Part shown: positions 37,336 through 48,283 of the stretch, piece by piece
How positions within the stretch are numbered: position 1 is the first letter of the stretch
Layout of the letters: each line of letters opens with the position of its first letter
From: Microvirga sp. TS319
Lineage (GTDB): Bacteria > Pseudomonadota > Alphaproteobacteria > Rhizobiales > Beijerinckiaceae
Length of the DNA stretch: 64,000 bases
Reading direction: 5' to 3'
NCBI RefSeq assembly: GCF_041276405.1
Contig: NZ_JBGGGT010000002.1
Coordinates: 248,001 to 312,000, forward strand
The notes under the pieces: generated by a model
The model's input: the letters and a program-made list of their open reading frames with translations, nothing else
Told to the model about the DNA's origin: nothing
The model's database searches: none
Position numbers and translations under genes: made by a program

Positions 37336-38367
37336 CTACTTGACCCGCGCCCTCGGATGCGCTGCGTTGAAAGCATCCATGAGCCGTGCCGCATCCACCT
37401 TCGTGTAGAGCTGCGTCGTCGAGAGCGACGCATGGCCCAGAAGCTCCTGGATGCCGCGCAGATCGCCGCCCTTGGCGAGAAGATGCGTGGCGAACGAATG
37501 GCGCAGGGCGTGCGGCGTCGCGCTGTCGGGCAGTCCCAAAGCGCCGCGCAACTCCTCCACCGCGAGCTGGATGATGCGGGGCGACAACGGTCCGCCGCGC
37601 GCGCCGACGAAGAGCGGGCCTTCCGGCGGGACCGCGTACGGGCAAAGGTGCAGGTATTCCTCCACCGCGCGCTGGATCGGCGGAATCACGGGAACGCTGC
37701 GCATTTTGCTGCCCTTGCCCGTCACCGTGATCGAATCGACCCCGTTGACAGGGGCATCCCGGCGCTGGAGGCCGAGCGCCTCGGAAATGCGCAGGCCCGC
37801 GCCGTAGAGCAGCGACAGCACGGCGGCGTCGCGCGCCAGGATCCACGGCTTGCGGGCCTCGGAGGCGCGGGTCTCCTTGTCGGTCACCGCAACGGCCGAG
37901 GAGGCGGAGAGGGGGCGAGGCAGGTTCTTGTCGACCTTCGGCGAGCGGATCGCCGCAAAGGCGGAGGCCGTGCCGTGGCCCTCCCGCTCGAGATGGCGGG
38001 CGAAGGAGCGCAAAGCCGCGAGCTGGCGCATGAGGGAGCGGCTCCCCACCCCTTTCATGCGGCGGGCGGCGAGAAAGGACCGGATATCGAGCGGCTTCAG
38101 GCCAAGCACGCCCCTGATGGAGGGAGGTTCGCCCAGATGCTCCGTCAGGAAGGTCAGGAACTGCCGCAGGTCGCGCCCATAGGCCTCCACGGTCTTGGGC
38201 GAGAGCCGCCGCTCCTTCGCAAGGCCGTTGAGCCAGGCGATCACCTCCCGGCGCGTATCCTCCGCGCCGGGCAGCACGAGATCGAGGGCTGAAGGTTGGT
38301 TCTGTCCGTTGGTCACGGGCTCAATATCGGATGGCGACCTTGCCAAATGATGAAACAGGAGGTCCAT
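37336..38367 (-). CDS. xerC: Tyrosine recombinase XerC
   Basis: 343 residues from ATG 38367. Site-specific recombinase that resolves chromosome dimers at dif with XerD. SAM-like core-binding domain (RLSPKTVEAYGRDLRQFLTF) then the catalytic domain with all active residues: Arg in LLYGAGLRISEALGLQRRD, Lys in TVTGKGSKMRSVPV, His-Arg in PHALRHSFATHLLAKG, LLGHASLSTTQLYTKVD with the nucleophilic Tyr. The start is uncertain: no strong ribosome site at 38367 or 38397, and GTG 38316 would give a more typical 327 residues. Confidence 0.92.
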   Translation of the reverse strand: MDLLFHHLARSPSDIEPVTNGQNQPSALDLVLPGAEDTRREVIAWLNGLAKERRLSPKTVEAYGRDLRQFLTFLTEHLGEPPSIRGVLGLKPLDIRSFLAARRMKGVGSRSLMRQLAALRSFARHLEREGHGTASAFAAIRSPKVDKNLPRPLSASSAVAVTDKETRASEARKPWILARDAAVLSLLYGAGLRISEALGLQRRDAPVNGVDSITVTGKGSKMRSVPVIPPIQRAVEEYLHLCPYAVPPEGPLFVGARGGPLSPRIIQLAVEELRGALGLPDSATPHALRHSFATHLLAKGGDLRGIQELLGHASLSTTQLYTKVDAARLMDAFNAAHPRARVK

Positions 38368-38410
38368 TGGAGGGCATGAACAATGTTCTATCCCCATGGG
38401 GAGGATGGAT

Positions 38411-39031
38411 GTGAGCGCCGATGAGGGACAGGTGCCGGGAATCGCCGGCTATGCCGAGGCGGCCGATTCGCTGGTCGATTCGTATGAGAGCATTACCTTC
38501 GAGGACGTCTATCGTCCGGTCCTGGATCTTCTCCCGAAAAGAGGCCTGGCCCTCGATATCGGCGCGGGAACCGGCCGCGATGCGGCCGCGCTGGCGGTCA
38601 GAGGATTTCGCGTCCACGCGGCCGAGCCGACGGCGGAAATGCGCGCTCATGCCCGGCGTCTTCATCCCGATCACGGCATCGTATGGACGGACGACGCCCT
38701 GCCGGATCTCGCGCGACTGCGTGCCGAAGGTCTCCGCTTCGATCTCATTCTGATGACGGCCGTGTGGATGCATCTCGACGAGGCCGAGCGTGAGAGAGCG
38801 CTTCCGAACATCGTTCATCGGCTCGCTCCGGGCGGGCGCTTGTTCATGACCGTCAGAAAGGGCCCCGTTCCTCCGGGACGGTGCATGTTCCCCATTCCGA
38901 TCGGACCGTTGATTGCGGCGGCGAGGACGTCCGGCCTCCATCTTCTGCGGCGCTGCGACTTTCCGGATGTCCTCGGCCGTCACGACGTCAGCTGGACCCT
39001 GCTTGCCTTCGAGAGGGAAAATCGGGTCTAA
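38411..39031 (+). CDS. Class I SAM-dependent methyltransferase
   Basis: 206 residues. Rossmann-like MTase: motif I LALDIGAGTGRDAAALAVRG (about 45-63), acidic motif II end HAAEPTAEM, and motif IV-like LRFDLILMTAVWMHLD. The substrate is unknown. GTG 38411 is chosen because gggagg at 38399-38404 is 6 nt upstream; ATG 38396 and 38405 overlap that site. Divergent from xerC and 42 bp before priA. Confidence 0.85.
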   Translation: MSADEGQVPGIAGYAEAADSLVDSYESITFEDVYRPVLDLLPKRGLALDIGAGTGRDAAALAVRGFRVHAAEPTAEMRAHARRLHPDHGIVWTDDALPDLARLRAEGLRFDLILMTAVWMHLDEAERERALPNIVHRLAPGGRLFMTVRKGPVPPGRCMFPIPIGPLIAAARTSGLHLLRRCDFPDVLGRHDVSWTLLAFERENRV

Positions 39032-39073
39032 GCATTGCGACCCGATGCACGAGATGGACCCGTTCGCTCCCTG

Positions 39074-41236
39074 ATGGCCTCCAAGATTGCCGATGTCCTC
39101 ATTCCGCTGGCGCTGGATACGGCCTATTCCTATGCCGTGCCGGACGACCTCGCGCTCGAGGAGGGCGATGTCGTGCAGGTGCCGCTCGCGACCCGGGAGG
39201 TGGCGGGCGTGGTGTGGACCCTGCGCGAAGGGCAGGGCGCCAATTTCAAGAAGGTGACGGGCCTCCTCGAAGGGCCGAACCTGTCGCCCAAGATGCGCAA
39301 GTTCATCGATTGGGTGTCCTGGTACACCCTGTCGCCCAAGGGCTCCGCGCTCGCCATGAGCCTGAAATTTCCCGATCCGGACCGTACGGAGGTCGTGCGG
39401 GTGGGCGTCAGGCTGACCGAGAGCAGGCCCAAGCGCATGACGCCCGCACGGCAGAGAGTGATCGAGGTCGCGCAGGACGGCGTGGTGCGCCTGAAGAGCG
39501 AGCTTGCCCATGCCGCCGGCGTCAGCCCCGGCGTCATCGACGGGCTCATCGACGAGAACGTTCTCGAAACGCTGACGCTTCTGCAGGAGCCGGTGGCCGG
39601 ACGGCCCGATCCCGGTTTCGGCGATACCACGCTCTCCGATGGCCAGGGAGAGGCCGCGAGGGAGCTCGTCGCCGCCTTGGGGGAAGAGCACCCGCCCGTC
39701 ATCCTGCTCGAAGGCGTGACCGGATCCGGAAAGACGGAGGTGTATTTCGAGGCGGTGGCCGAGGCCGTCCGCAAAGGCAGGCAGGCCCTGATCCTCATGC
39801 CGGAAATCGCCCTCACGGCGCAGTTCCTCGACCGGTTCGCGGCGCGATTCGGGGTCAAGCCCGCGACCTGGCATTCGGGCGTCACGGGCCGCAAGCGCGA
39901 GCGACTCTATGCGGCGATCGCCTCGGGCGAGGTCAAGGTGGTGGCGGGCGCGCGCTCGGCTCTGTTCCTGCCCTACGCGGATCTTTCGCTCATCGTGGTC
40001 GATGAGGAGCACGAGACCGCCTACAAGCAGGATGACGGCGTGCACTACCATGCCCGTGACATGGCGGTGGTGCGGGGCAAGATCGAAAACGCCATGGTGG
40101 TCCTGGCCTCGGCCACGCCGTCCATCGAGAGCCGGGTGAATGCGGAGCGCGGACGCTATCGTCACGTCAAGCTGCCGGAGCGCTTCGGCGGACGCTCCAT
40201 GCCGCAGATCCGCGCCGTGGACCTGCGGCGCGAGCAGGTCCCGAAGGGGCGCTGGCTCTCGCCCACGCTCGTCGCCTGCGTGGAGGAAACTCTCGGGCGC
40301 GGCGAGCAGGCGCTGCTCTTCCTCAACCGCCGGGGATATGCGCCGCTCACGCTCTGCCGTGCCTGCGCCCATCGCTACGAATGCCCGAACTGCTCGGCTT
40401 GGCTGGTGGAGCACCGCTTCAGGCGCGCCCTCGTGTGCCATCATTGCGGCCATGTGGAGCGCACGCCGCACGCCTGCGTGGAATGCGGCAGCATCGATTC
40501 GCTGGTGCCCTGCGGGCCCGGCGTGGAGCGGATCGCCGAGGAGGTGGCCGAGCTCTTCCCCGACAAGCGCTCCATCGTACTCTCCAGCGACTTCCCAGGC
40601 GGTACGGAGCGGTTGCGGTCGGAACTCGCCGCCATCGCGGCGGGCGAGGTCGACATCGTCATCGGCACCCAGCTCGTGGCGAAGGGGCACAATTTCCCGC
40701 TCATGACCCTGGTCGGCGTGCTGGATGCCGATATCGGCCTGACCTCCGGCGATCCGCGCGCCGCGGAGCGAACCTTCCAGATGCTGCAGCAGGTGACGGG
40801 CCGCGCCGGGCGCGGCGAGAAGCCCGGGAGGGCGCTCGTCCAGACCTGGCAGCCGGACCATCCGGTCATCGCCGCCCTGGTGTCCGGTGATGCGGAGCGA
40901 TTCTACGAGGAGGAGACCCGCGTCCGCGAGATGGCAGGCCTGCCGCCCTTCGGACGGCTCGCGTCGCTGATCGTATCGGCGGAGGACCGGGCGGTCGCCG
41001 AAGCCCATGCCAGGGCCATGGCCCTGGTGGCGGAGCCGCCACCAGGCGTCATGGTGCTCGGGCCCGCCGAGGCGCCGCTCGCCCTGATCCGGGGGCGTTA
41101 TCGCTACAGGCTGCTGGCGAAGACGGAGCGGGAGGTCGATCTCCAGGGCTATCTCCGGGCCTGGATGACCCGCTGTCCGAAGGTGAGGGGCAGTATCCGC
41201 GTCTCTATCGACGTGGATCCGCAGAGCTTTCTGTAA
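39074..41236 (+). CDS. priA: Primosomal protein N' (PriA helicase)
   Basis: 720 residues. Restarts stalled replication forks. 3'-DNA-binding N-terminal domain (VLIPLALDTAYSYAVPDDL), SF2 helicase core with Walker A LLEGVTGSGKTEVYFEAV and the DEEH box IVVDEEHETAYKQDDGVHYH, and an inserted zinc-binding region with eight cysteines (CRACAHRYECPNC, CHHCGHVERTPHACVECG), then QVTGRAGRGEKPG. Start 39074 (MASKIADV) removes a 13-residue extension. Its last 32 bp overlap a small gene on the other strand. Confidence 0.96.
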   Translation: MASKIADVLIPLALDTAYSYAVPDDLALEEGDVVQVPLATREVAGVVWTLREGQGANFKKVTGLLEGPNLSPKMRKFIDWVSWYTLSPKGSALAMSLKFPDPDRTEVVRVGVRLTESRPKRMTPARQRVIEVAQDGVVRLKSELAHAAGVSPGVIDGLIDENVLETLTLLQEPVAGRPDPGFGDTTLSDGQGEAARELVAALGEEHPPVILLEGVTGSGKTEVYFEAVAEAVRKGRQALILMPEIALTAQFLDRFAARFGVKPATWHSGVTGRKRERLYAAIASGEVKVVAGARSALFLPYADLSLIVVDEEHETAYKQDDGVHYHARDMAVVRGKIENAMVVLASATPSIESRVNAERGRYRHVKLPERFGGRSMPQIRAVDLRREQVPKGRWLSPTLVACVEETLGRGEQALLFLNRRGYAPLTLCRACAHRYECPNCSAWLVEHRFRRALVCHHCGHVERTPHACVECGSIDSLVPCGPGVERIAEEVAELFPDKRSIVLSSDFPGGTERLRSELAAIAAGEVDIVIGTQLVAKGHNFPLMTLVGVLDADIGLTSGDPRAAERTFQMLQQVTGRAGRGEKPGRALVQTWQPDHPVIAALVSGDAERFYEEETRVREMAGLPPFGRLASLIVSAEDRAVAEAHARAMALVAEPPPGVMVLGPAEAPLALIRGRYRYRLLAKTEREVDLQGYLRAWMTRCPKVRGSIRVSIDVDPQSFL

Positions 41237-41453
41237 GAGCGTTTTCCGCAAGGTTTACCGCGGCGGTCTCGCCGGGCCGCCCCCGAATGTCCTTCGGCGC
41301 GAGCACGAGGACGGGCTCGCGCGGAGCCGGCCAGGACACGACCTTGGAGGACGCGACCTTCGCGCGCAGGGTCCTTTCGAGCCCCGGGCCCAGGAAGGGA
41401 TAGCTCCAGAACAGACCCAAGGCGAGCAGGGTGAAGCCGGCGAACAGGCGCAT
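41205..41453 (-). CDS. Small membrane-anchored protein of unknown function overlapping priA
   Basis: 82 residues. Begins with a hydrophobic helix (MRLFAGFTLLALGLFWSYPF) and continues with a basic/proline-rich periplasmic part (RAKVASSKVVSWPAPREPVL). It is supported by a very good Shine-Dalgarno, aaggagg, 6 nt before ATG 41453, and by codon use typical of the window. Its end overlaps the priA 3' end (41205-41236) on the opposite strand. No family recognised. Confidence 0.6.
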   Translation of the reverse strand: MRLFAGFTLLALGLFWSYPFLGPGLERTLRAKVASSKVVSWPAPREPVLVLAPKDIRGRPGETAAVNLAENALTESSADPRR

Positions 41454-41486
41454 GGAGGCCTCCTTGGGTTACCGACGCCTCACAAC

Positions 41487-41583
41487 GTCGGACGGGCAAT
41501 CGAAATCACGTCCGACGCTGTAACATTCTGATTGTGAGCATCTTTTCACGCAAAACTGGTTCCCACTTTTGCGCTCGATGCTC
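41487..41583 (-). repeat. Family A palindromic repeats
   Basis: A loose hairpin (cggacgggcaatcg.../...cacgtccgacgct, about 41487-41520) and a 48-bp short unit 41536-41583 bounded by gagcatc/gatgctc. The rest of the 350-bp gene-free stretch (41584-41803) shows no gene. Confidence 0.75.
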
Positions 41584-41803
41584 TAATGGTGTCGCCCAGC
41601 TCCGGGTTCTCAAGGGCACAAAGACCCATCTGCGACCGAGTACCTCAATCGGGTCGACCCGAAGACGCTTTTGTGATCGGTAGCACCCTGTGCGGAAGGG
41701 CAGATCCGGCCCGACGCCCCATACACCGGCTGAAACTGAACACCGGACGGATCCGCGAAGGTGGATTTCACTTTTTCGTCCGGTTCTCCAGCGAAAGGAC
41801 CCC

Positions 41804-42364
41804 ATGCCCAAGATCGTTCACTGCATCCGCCACGGCCAATCCACCTTCAATGCCCATTTCGCCGAAACTGGCGAAGACCCGCTGCACTTCGATGCGCCGC
41901 TTACCGAGCTCGGTCTCAGACAGGTTCAGGAGCGGGCCCGTGAGCTGCACTGGCACCCTTACGAGCTCGTCATCACCACGCCGCTCACCCGGGCGATCCA
42001 GACGACCATGGGGCTGTTCGGCGACCATCCGGCGAGACCTCCGATCCATGTGGAATGCCTCCATCGGGAGCATCTGGAGAGCAGCTGCGATGTGGGGCGT
42101 GCTCCGGCCCTGCTGATGCAGGACTTTCCGCACCTCGCCTTCGACCACCTGGCCGAGGTCTGGTGGCACCACGAGGGCGAGCCGGATCCGCGCGGCTTCG
42201 TGTATGAGCCCAGCCACATCTTCGAGGGACGGGTCGAGCAGTTCCGGCGCTGGCTCGAGGACCGGCCGGAACGGATGATCGCCGTCGTGGGGCACGGCAC
42301 CTTCTTCAGCCGGCTCACCGGCCGGTACCTCGGCAATTGCGAAGTCGCCGTTCTGGAACTCTGA
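41804..42364 (+). CDS. Histidine phosphatase family protein
   Basis: 186 residues. Phosphoglycerate-mutase-like fold: catalytic His in HCIRHGQSTFNAHF, VITTPLTRAIQTTMGLF, the acid-base region ECLHREHLESSCDVG and the second His in MIAVVGHGTFFSRLTGRYLG. Probably a small-molecule or protein phosphatase; substrate unknown. Start 41804 has aaagga 5 nt upstream; the in-frame extension is over repeat/spacer. Confidence 0.88.
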   Translation: MPKIVHCIRHGQSTFNAHFAETGEDPLHFDAPLTELGLRQVQERARELHWHPYELVITTPLTRAIQTTMGLFGDHPARPPIHVECLHREHLESSCDVGRAPALLMQDFPHLAFDHLAEVWWHHEGEPDPRGFVYEPSHIFEGRVEQFRRWLEDRPERMIAVVGHGTFFSRLTGRYLGNCEVAVLEL

Positions 42365-42581
42365 CCCGGTCCTTCCACGTACCGGGCGATGCGGCCCGCG
42401 AAAAGTTCGGGCCGCGCATGAAACGGCATTCCGTCCCGGGGCGATGCTTCCGGGCGGGCTCACCGAATTTTTACAGGCCGCTCCTGGCTTAGCTCGCCTT
42501 GCGTCCCGGGAAAACCCATGCTAGTGCACCCCCGCCTGTGGGCGGAGACGGTCCCGCCTAAGGCTCACTTCCATCGACCCG

Positions 42582-42629
42582 ACGGGTTTCCCGACAGCTC
42601 GCTTCAAAGCTCGCCGGTGAGAAACCCGT
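42582..42629 (+). promoter_or_regulatory. Stem-loop in the atp operon leader
   Basis: Perfect 9-bp arms acgggtttc (42582-42590) and gaaacccgt (42621-42629) enclose a smaller gagct-type hairpin, ending 20 nt before the atpH start. Possible leader control element or ribosome-access switch. Confidence 0.45.
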
Positions 42630-42649
42630 AACTTGAGAGAGACGATTAC

Positions 42650-43221
42650 GTGGCGCAAAGCGGTTCGCAAGAAGGACCCCTCCTGTCGGGCGTAGCGTTG
42701 CGCTATGCATCGGCGCTGTTCGAGCTCGCTCGGGAGGCCAATGCCGTGGACGCCGTCGCTGGCGACCTCGGCCGCTTCGAAGAGATGATCCGGGGCAGCG
42801 AAGACCTGCAGCGCCTGATCCGCAATCCCATTTTCACGGCTGAAGAGCAGTCCCGCGCGATGGATGCCCTCCTGGCGAAGGCCGGCATCGCGGGCCTGGC
42901 GGGGAACTTCATCCGCCTGGTGGCCTCCAAGCGCCGCCTGTTCGCCCTTCCGGACATGATTCGCGCCTATCAGGCGCACGTGTCCGACGCGAAGGGAATC
43001 GTCCGGGCTCAGGTGACCCTGGCGGAGGCTCCGTCGGATGCCGTTCTCAACGAAATCAAGGCGGCGCTGCGCGACGTCGCCAAGGCTGACGTCGCTGTCG
43101 ACGTCAAGATCGACCCGAGCCTCATCGGCGGCCTCATCGTGAAGGTGGGCTCCCGCATGGTGGACGCATCGGTGCGCACCAAACTCAATTCCATTCGTCT
43201 AGCGATGAAAGAGGTCCGCTG

Positions 43222-43222
<1 letters not shown>
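42650..43222 (+). CDS. atpH: ATP synthase F1 delta subunit
   Basis: 190 residues. Part of the stator connecting F1 to the peripheral stalk. Starts with GTG ([20 protein letters not shown]). Family features are [34 protein letters not shown] and [20 protein letters not shown] near the C-terminus. Preceded by gagag. Stop and atpA start overlap (TGATG). F0 genes are not in this window, as usual for alphaproteobacteria with split F0/F1 operons. Confidence 0.95.
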
Positions 43223-44751
<1,529 letters not shown>

Positions 44752-44788
44752 GATCCAGCCGGAATTCCGGAGAGGGTAGGGCCGCTCG

Positions 44789-45661
44789 ATGCCGAGCTTG
44801 AAAGACCTTCGTAACCGCATCGCCTCGGTCAAGGCGACGCAGAAGATCACCAAGGCCATGCAGATGGTCGCCGCCGCGAAGCTGCGCCGCGCGCAGACCG
44901 CGGCGGAGGCCGCGCGTCCCTATGCGGAGCGCATGGCCACGGTGCTCGGCAACCTCGCGTCCGGCATTACGGTCGGGCCCGAGACGCCGCGTCTGCTGGC
45001 CGGAACGGGCGCAAACCAGGTTCATCTCCTGGTCGTCTGCACGGCCGAGCGCGGCCTTTGCGGTGCGTTCAACTCCTCGATCGCGCGTCTTGCCCGAGAG
45101 CACGCCAACCGGCTCCTGGCCGAAGGCAAGACGGTCAAGATCATCTGCGTCGGCAAGAAGGGCTACGACATCCTGCGTCGTCAGTTCGCCGAGCAGATCA
45201 TCGATCTCGTCGATCTCCGCTCCGTGCGTCAGATCGGCTTCGAGCAGGCGGACCAGATCGCCCAGAAAGTGCTCGGACTCTTCGAGGCCGGCGAATTCGA
45301 CATCGCGACCCTGTTCTACTCGCGTTTCCGCTCCGTGATCGCCCAGATCCCGACCGCGCAGCAGATCATCCCCGCCCAGATCGAAGCCACCGGCACCACA
45401 TCGGACGCAGTCTACGATTACGAGCCCGACGAGGGCGAGATTCTGACGACGCTTCTGCCGCGCAATCTCACGGTGCAGATCTTCCGCGCGCTCCTGGAGA
45501 ACGCCGCCTCCGAACAGGGCGCCCGCATGAGCGCCATGGACAACGCGACCCGCAACGCGGGCGAGATGATCAAGAAGCAGACGATGACCTACAACCGGTC
45601 GCGTCAGGCGATGATCACCAAGGAACTGATCGAAATCATTTCGGGCGCCGAGGCGCTCTGA
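44789..45661 (+). CDS. atpG: ATP synthase F1 gamma subunit
   Basis: 290 residues. Central rotor shaft. N-terminal helix [20 protein letters not shown] with [16 protein letters not shown], the [20 protein letters not shown] motif and the C-terminal helix ([40 protein letters not shown]) are canonical. Confidence 0.97.
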   Translation: MPSLKDLRNRIASVKATQKITKAMQMVAAAKLRRAQTAAEAARPYAERMATVLGNLASGITVGPETPRLLAGTGANQVHLLVVCTAERGLCGAFNSSIARLAREHANRLLAEGKTVKIICVGKKGYDILRRQFAEQIIDLVDLRSVRQIGFEQADQIAQKVLGLFEAGEFDIATLFYSRFRSVIAQIPTAQQIIPAQIEATGTTSDAVYDYEPDEGEILTTLLPRNLTVQIFRALLENAASEQGARMSAMDNATRNAGEMIKKQTMTYNRSRQAMITKELIEIISGAEAL

Positions 45662-47137
<1,476 letters not shown>

Positions 47138-47153
47138 TTGAACGTAAGGCTCG

Positions 47154-47181
47154 TCCCGGAGCGTGCCCTCACGCTCCGGGA
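47154..47181 (+). terminator. Strong hairpin between atpD and atpC
   Basis: 12-bp perfect arms tcccggagcgtg and cacgctccggga with loop ccct, about 17 bp after the atpD stop, followed by ctcgcttttaaag. May cause partial termination or RNA processing, lowering epsilon relative to beta. Confidence 0.55.
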
Positions 47182-47251
47182 CTCGCTTTTAAAGCCTGTC
47201 TCCAACGACCCCGGACCGCTCCCCTCGAGCGGCGGATGACGAGAAGCTCAG

Positions 47252-47653
47252 ATGGCCACCTTCACTTTCGAACTCGTCTCTCCCGAGCGCGTGCTGTTCT
47301 CAGGCTCCGTCGATGCGGTTGTCCTGCCCGCGAGCGAAGGCGACATGACGGTTCTCGCCGGTCACGCGCCGACGATGACGACCCTCAAGACCGGCTTCCT
47401 CGTCATTACGAGCAATCCCGGCAACGGTCGCCGGGTGCTGGTGCGCGGCGGCTTCGCCGACATCAACCAGAGCGGCCTCACGGTGCTGGCCGAGCGCGCT
47501 CTTCCCGAGGAGGAGCTGACGCAGGAGCTCCTGGACAAGGAAATCCTCCAGGCCGAGATGATCTGGGACTCCACCGCGGAGCCGGCTGCCAAGCACGCAG
47601 CCGAATCGACCATCGCGCAGCTGCGCGAAGCGAAGGCGGCGCTGAACTACTGA
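47252..47653 (+). CDS. atpC: ATP synthase F1 epsilon subunit
   Basis: 133 residues. Regulatory/coupling subunit of the rotor. N-terminal beta-sandwich: FTFELVSPERVLFSGSVDAV, PASEGDMTVLAGHAPTMTTL and RVLVRGGFADINQSGLTVLA; then the helical C-terminus LREAKAALNY. Separated from atpD by 114 bp containing the hairpin. Followed at once by a rho-independent terminator. Confidence 0.95.
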   Translation: MATFTFELVSPERVLFSGSVDAVVLPASEGDMTVLAGHAPTMTTLKTGFLVITSNPGNGRRVLVRGGFADINQSGLTVLAERALPEEELTQELLDKEILQAEMIWDSTAEPAAKHAAESTIAQLREAKAALNY

Positions 47654-47661
47654 ATCGAAAC

Positions 47662-47688
47662 AACCCGGCCCCGAGCCGGGTTTTTCTT
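47662..47688 (+). terminator. Rho-independent terminator of the atp operon
   Basis: Arms aacccggc/gccgggtt with loop cccga, then tttttcttt. It ends 4 bp before the next start codon, so the 2H gene may be read only by read-through or from a promoter inside atpC. Confidence 0.85.
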
Positions 47689-47691
47689 TGC

Positions 47692-48201
47692 ATGACCAAG
47701 TCTGCGCCCCTGATCCTGACGCTCGCTCTCGACGAGCGCTCCTTCGCCTTTCTCGACCAACAGAGGCGGCGCTATTTCCCGCCCGAGCGAAACTTCATTC
47801 CGGCGCATCTGACGCTGTTCCACCAGCTACCCGGCGAGCGGGTTGCCGCCATCCAGGACTTCCTTGAACAGACGAGCCGCGAACAGGCCCGATTCGCGCT
47901 GAGCGTCACGGGTCTGCGCTCGCTCGGACGCGGCGTTGCCTACATGCTCGACGCTCCTGAACTCACGGGTTTTCGCAGCACTCTCGCTCGTGAATGGGGA
48001 TCCTGGCTGACGGCTCAAGACAGACAGAAGCATCAGCCCCACGTCACGATCCAGAACAACGTCGATCCCAAAGACGCGAGAGACCTGTTGCTGAGGCTCT
48101 CGGCCGAGTTCGTGCCGTTCGAAGCGACAGGCATCGGCGTGGACCTCTGGTGGTATCGCGGTGGTCCATGGGAAAAGGTGGCGCGCTCCGCATTCCGCTG
48201 A
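47692..48201 (+). CDS. 2H phosphoesterase (2'-5' RNA ligase-like) family protein
   Basis: 169 residues. Two HxT-type motifs, PAHLTLFHQLPGE (about residue 41) and QPHVTIQNNVD (about 115), placed symmetrically as in the LigT/2H superfamily, which opens or forms 2',5'- or cyclic phosphodiesters in RNA or nucleotides. No RtcB/RtcR partner nearby. The ATG is directly after the atp terminator and lacks a good ribosome site, so expression is probably low. Convergent with putA. Confidence 0.82.
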   Translation: MTKSAPLILTLALDERSFAFLDQQRRRYFPPERNFIPAHLTLFHQLPGERVAAIQDFLEQTSREQARFALSVTGLRSLGRGVAYMLDAPELTGFRSTLAREWGSWLTAQDRQKHQPHVTIQNNVDPKDARDLLLRLSAEFVPFEATGIGVDLWWYRGGPWEKVARSAFR

Positions 48202-48233
48202 ACGGCACGACCATCGGTTGTGCCGAAGATGAA

Positions 48234-48258
48234 GATGCCCGGTTCAACACCGGGCATC
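48234..48258. terminator. Hairpin between the convergent 2H and putA genes
   Basis: 9-bp arms gatgcccgg/ccgggcatc with loop ttcaaca. A second small stem (ggcac/gtgcc-like) lies just before it. Possible bidirectional terminator; no clear U-run. Confidence 0.5.
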
Positions 48259-48283
48259 ACGGCAGACGCGAGCGATCCGACGA

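Noticed and set aside
41506..41811. Open frame on the reverse strand across repeats
   Set aside because: It is built largely from a family A palindromic repeat and has no ribosome site or homologous motif.
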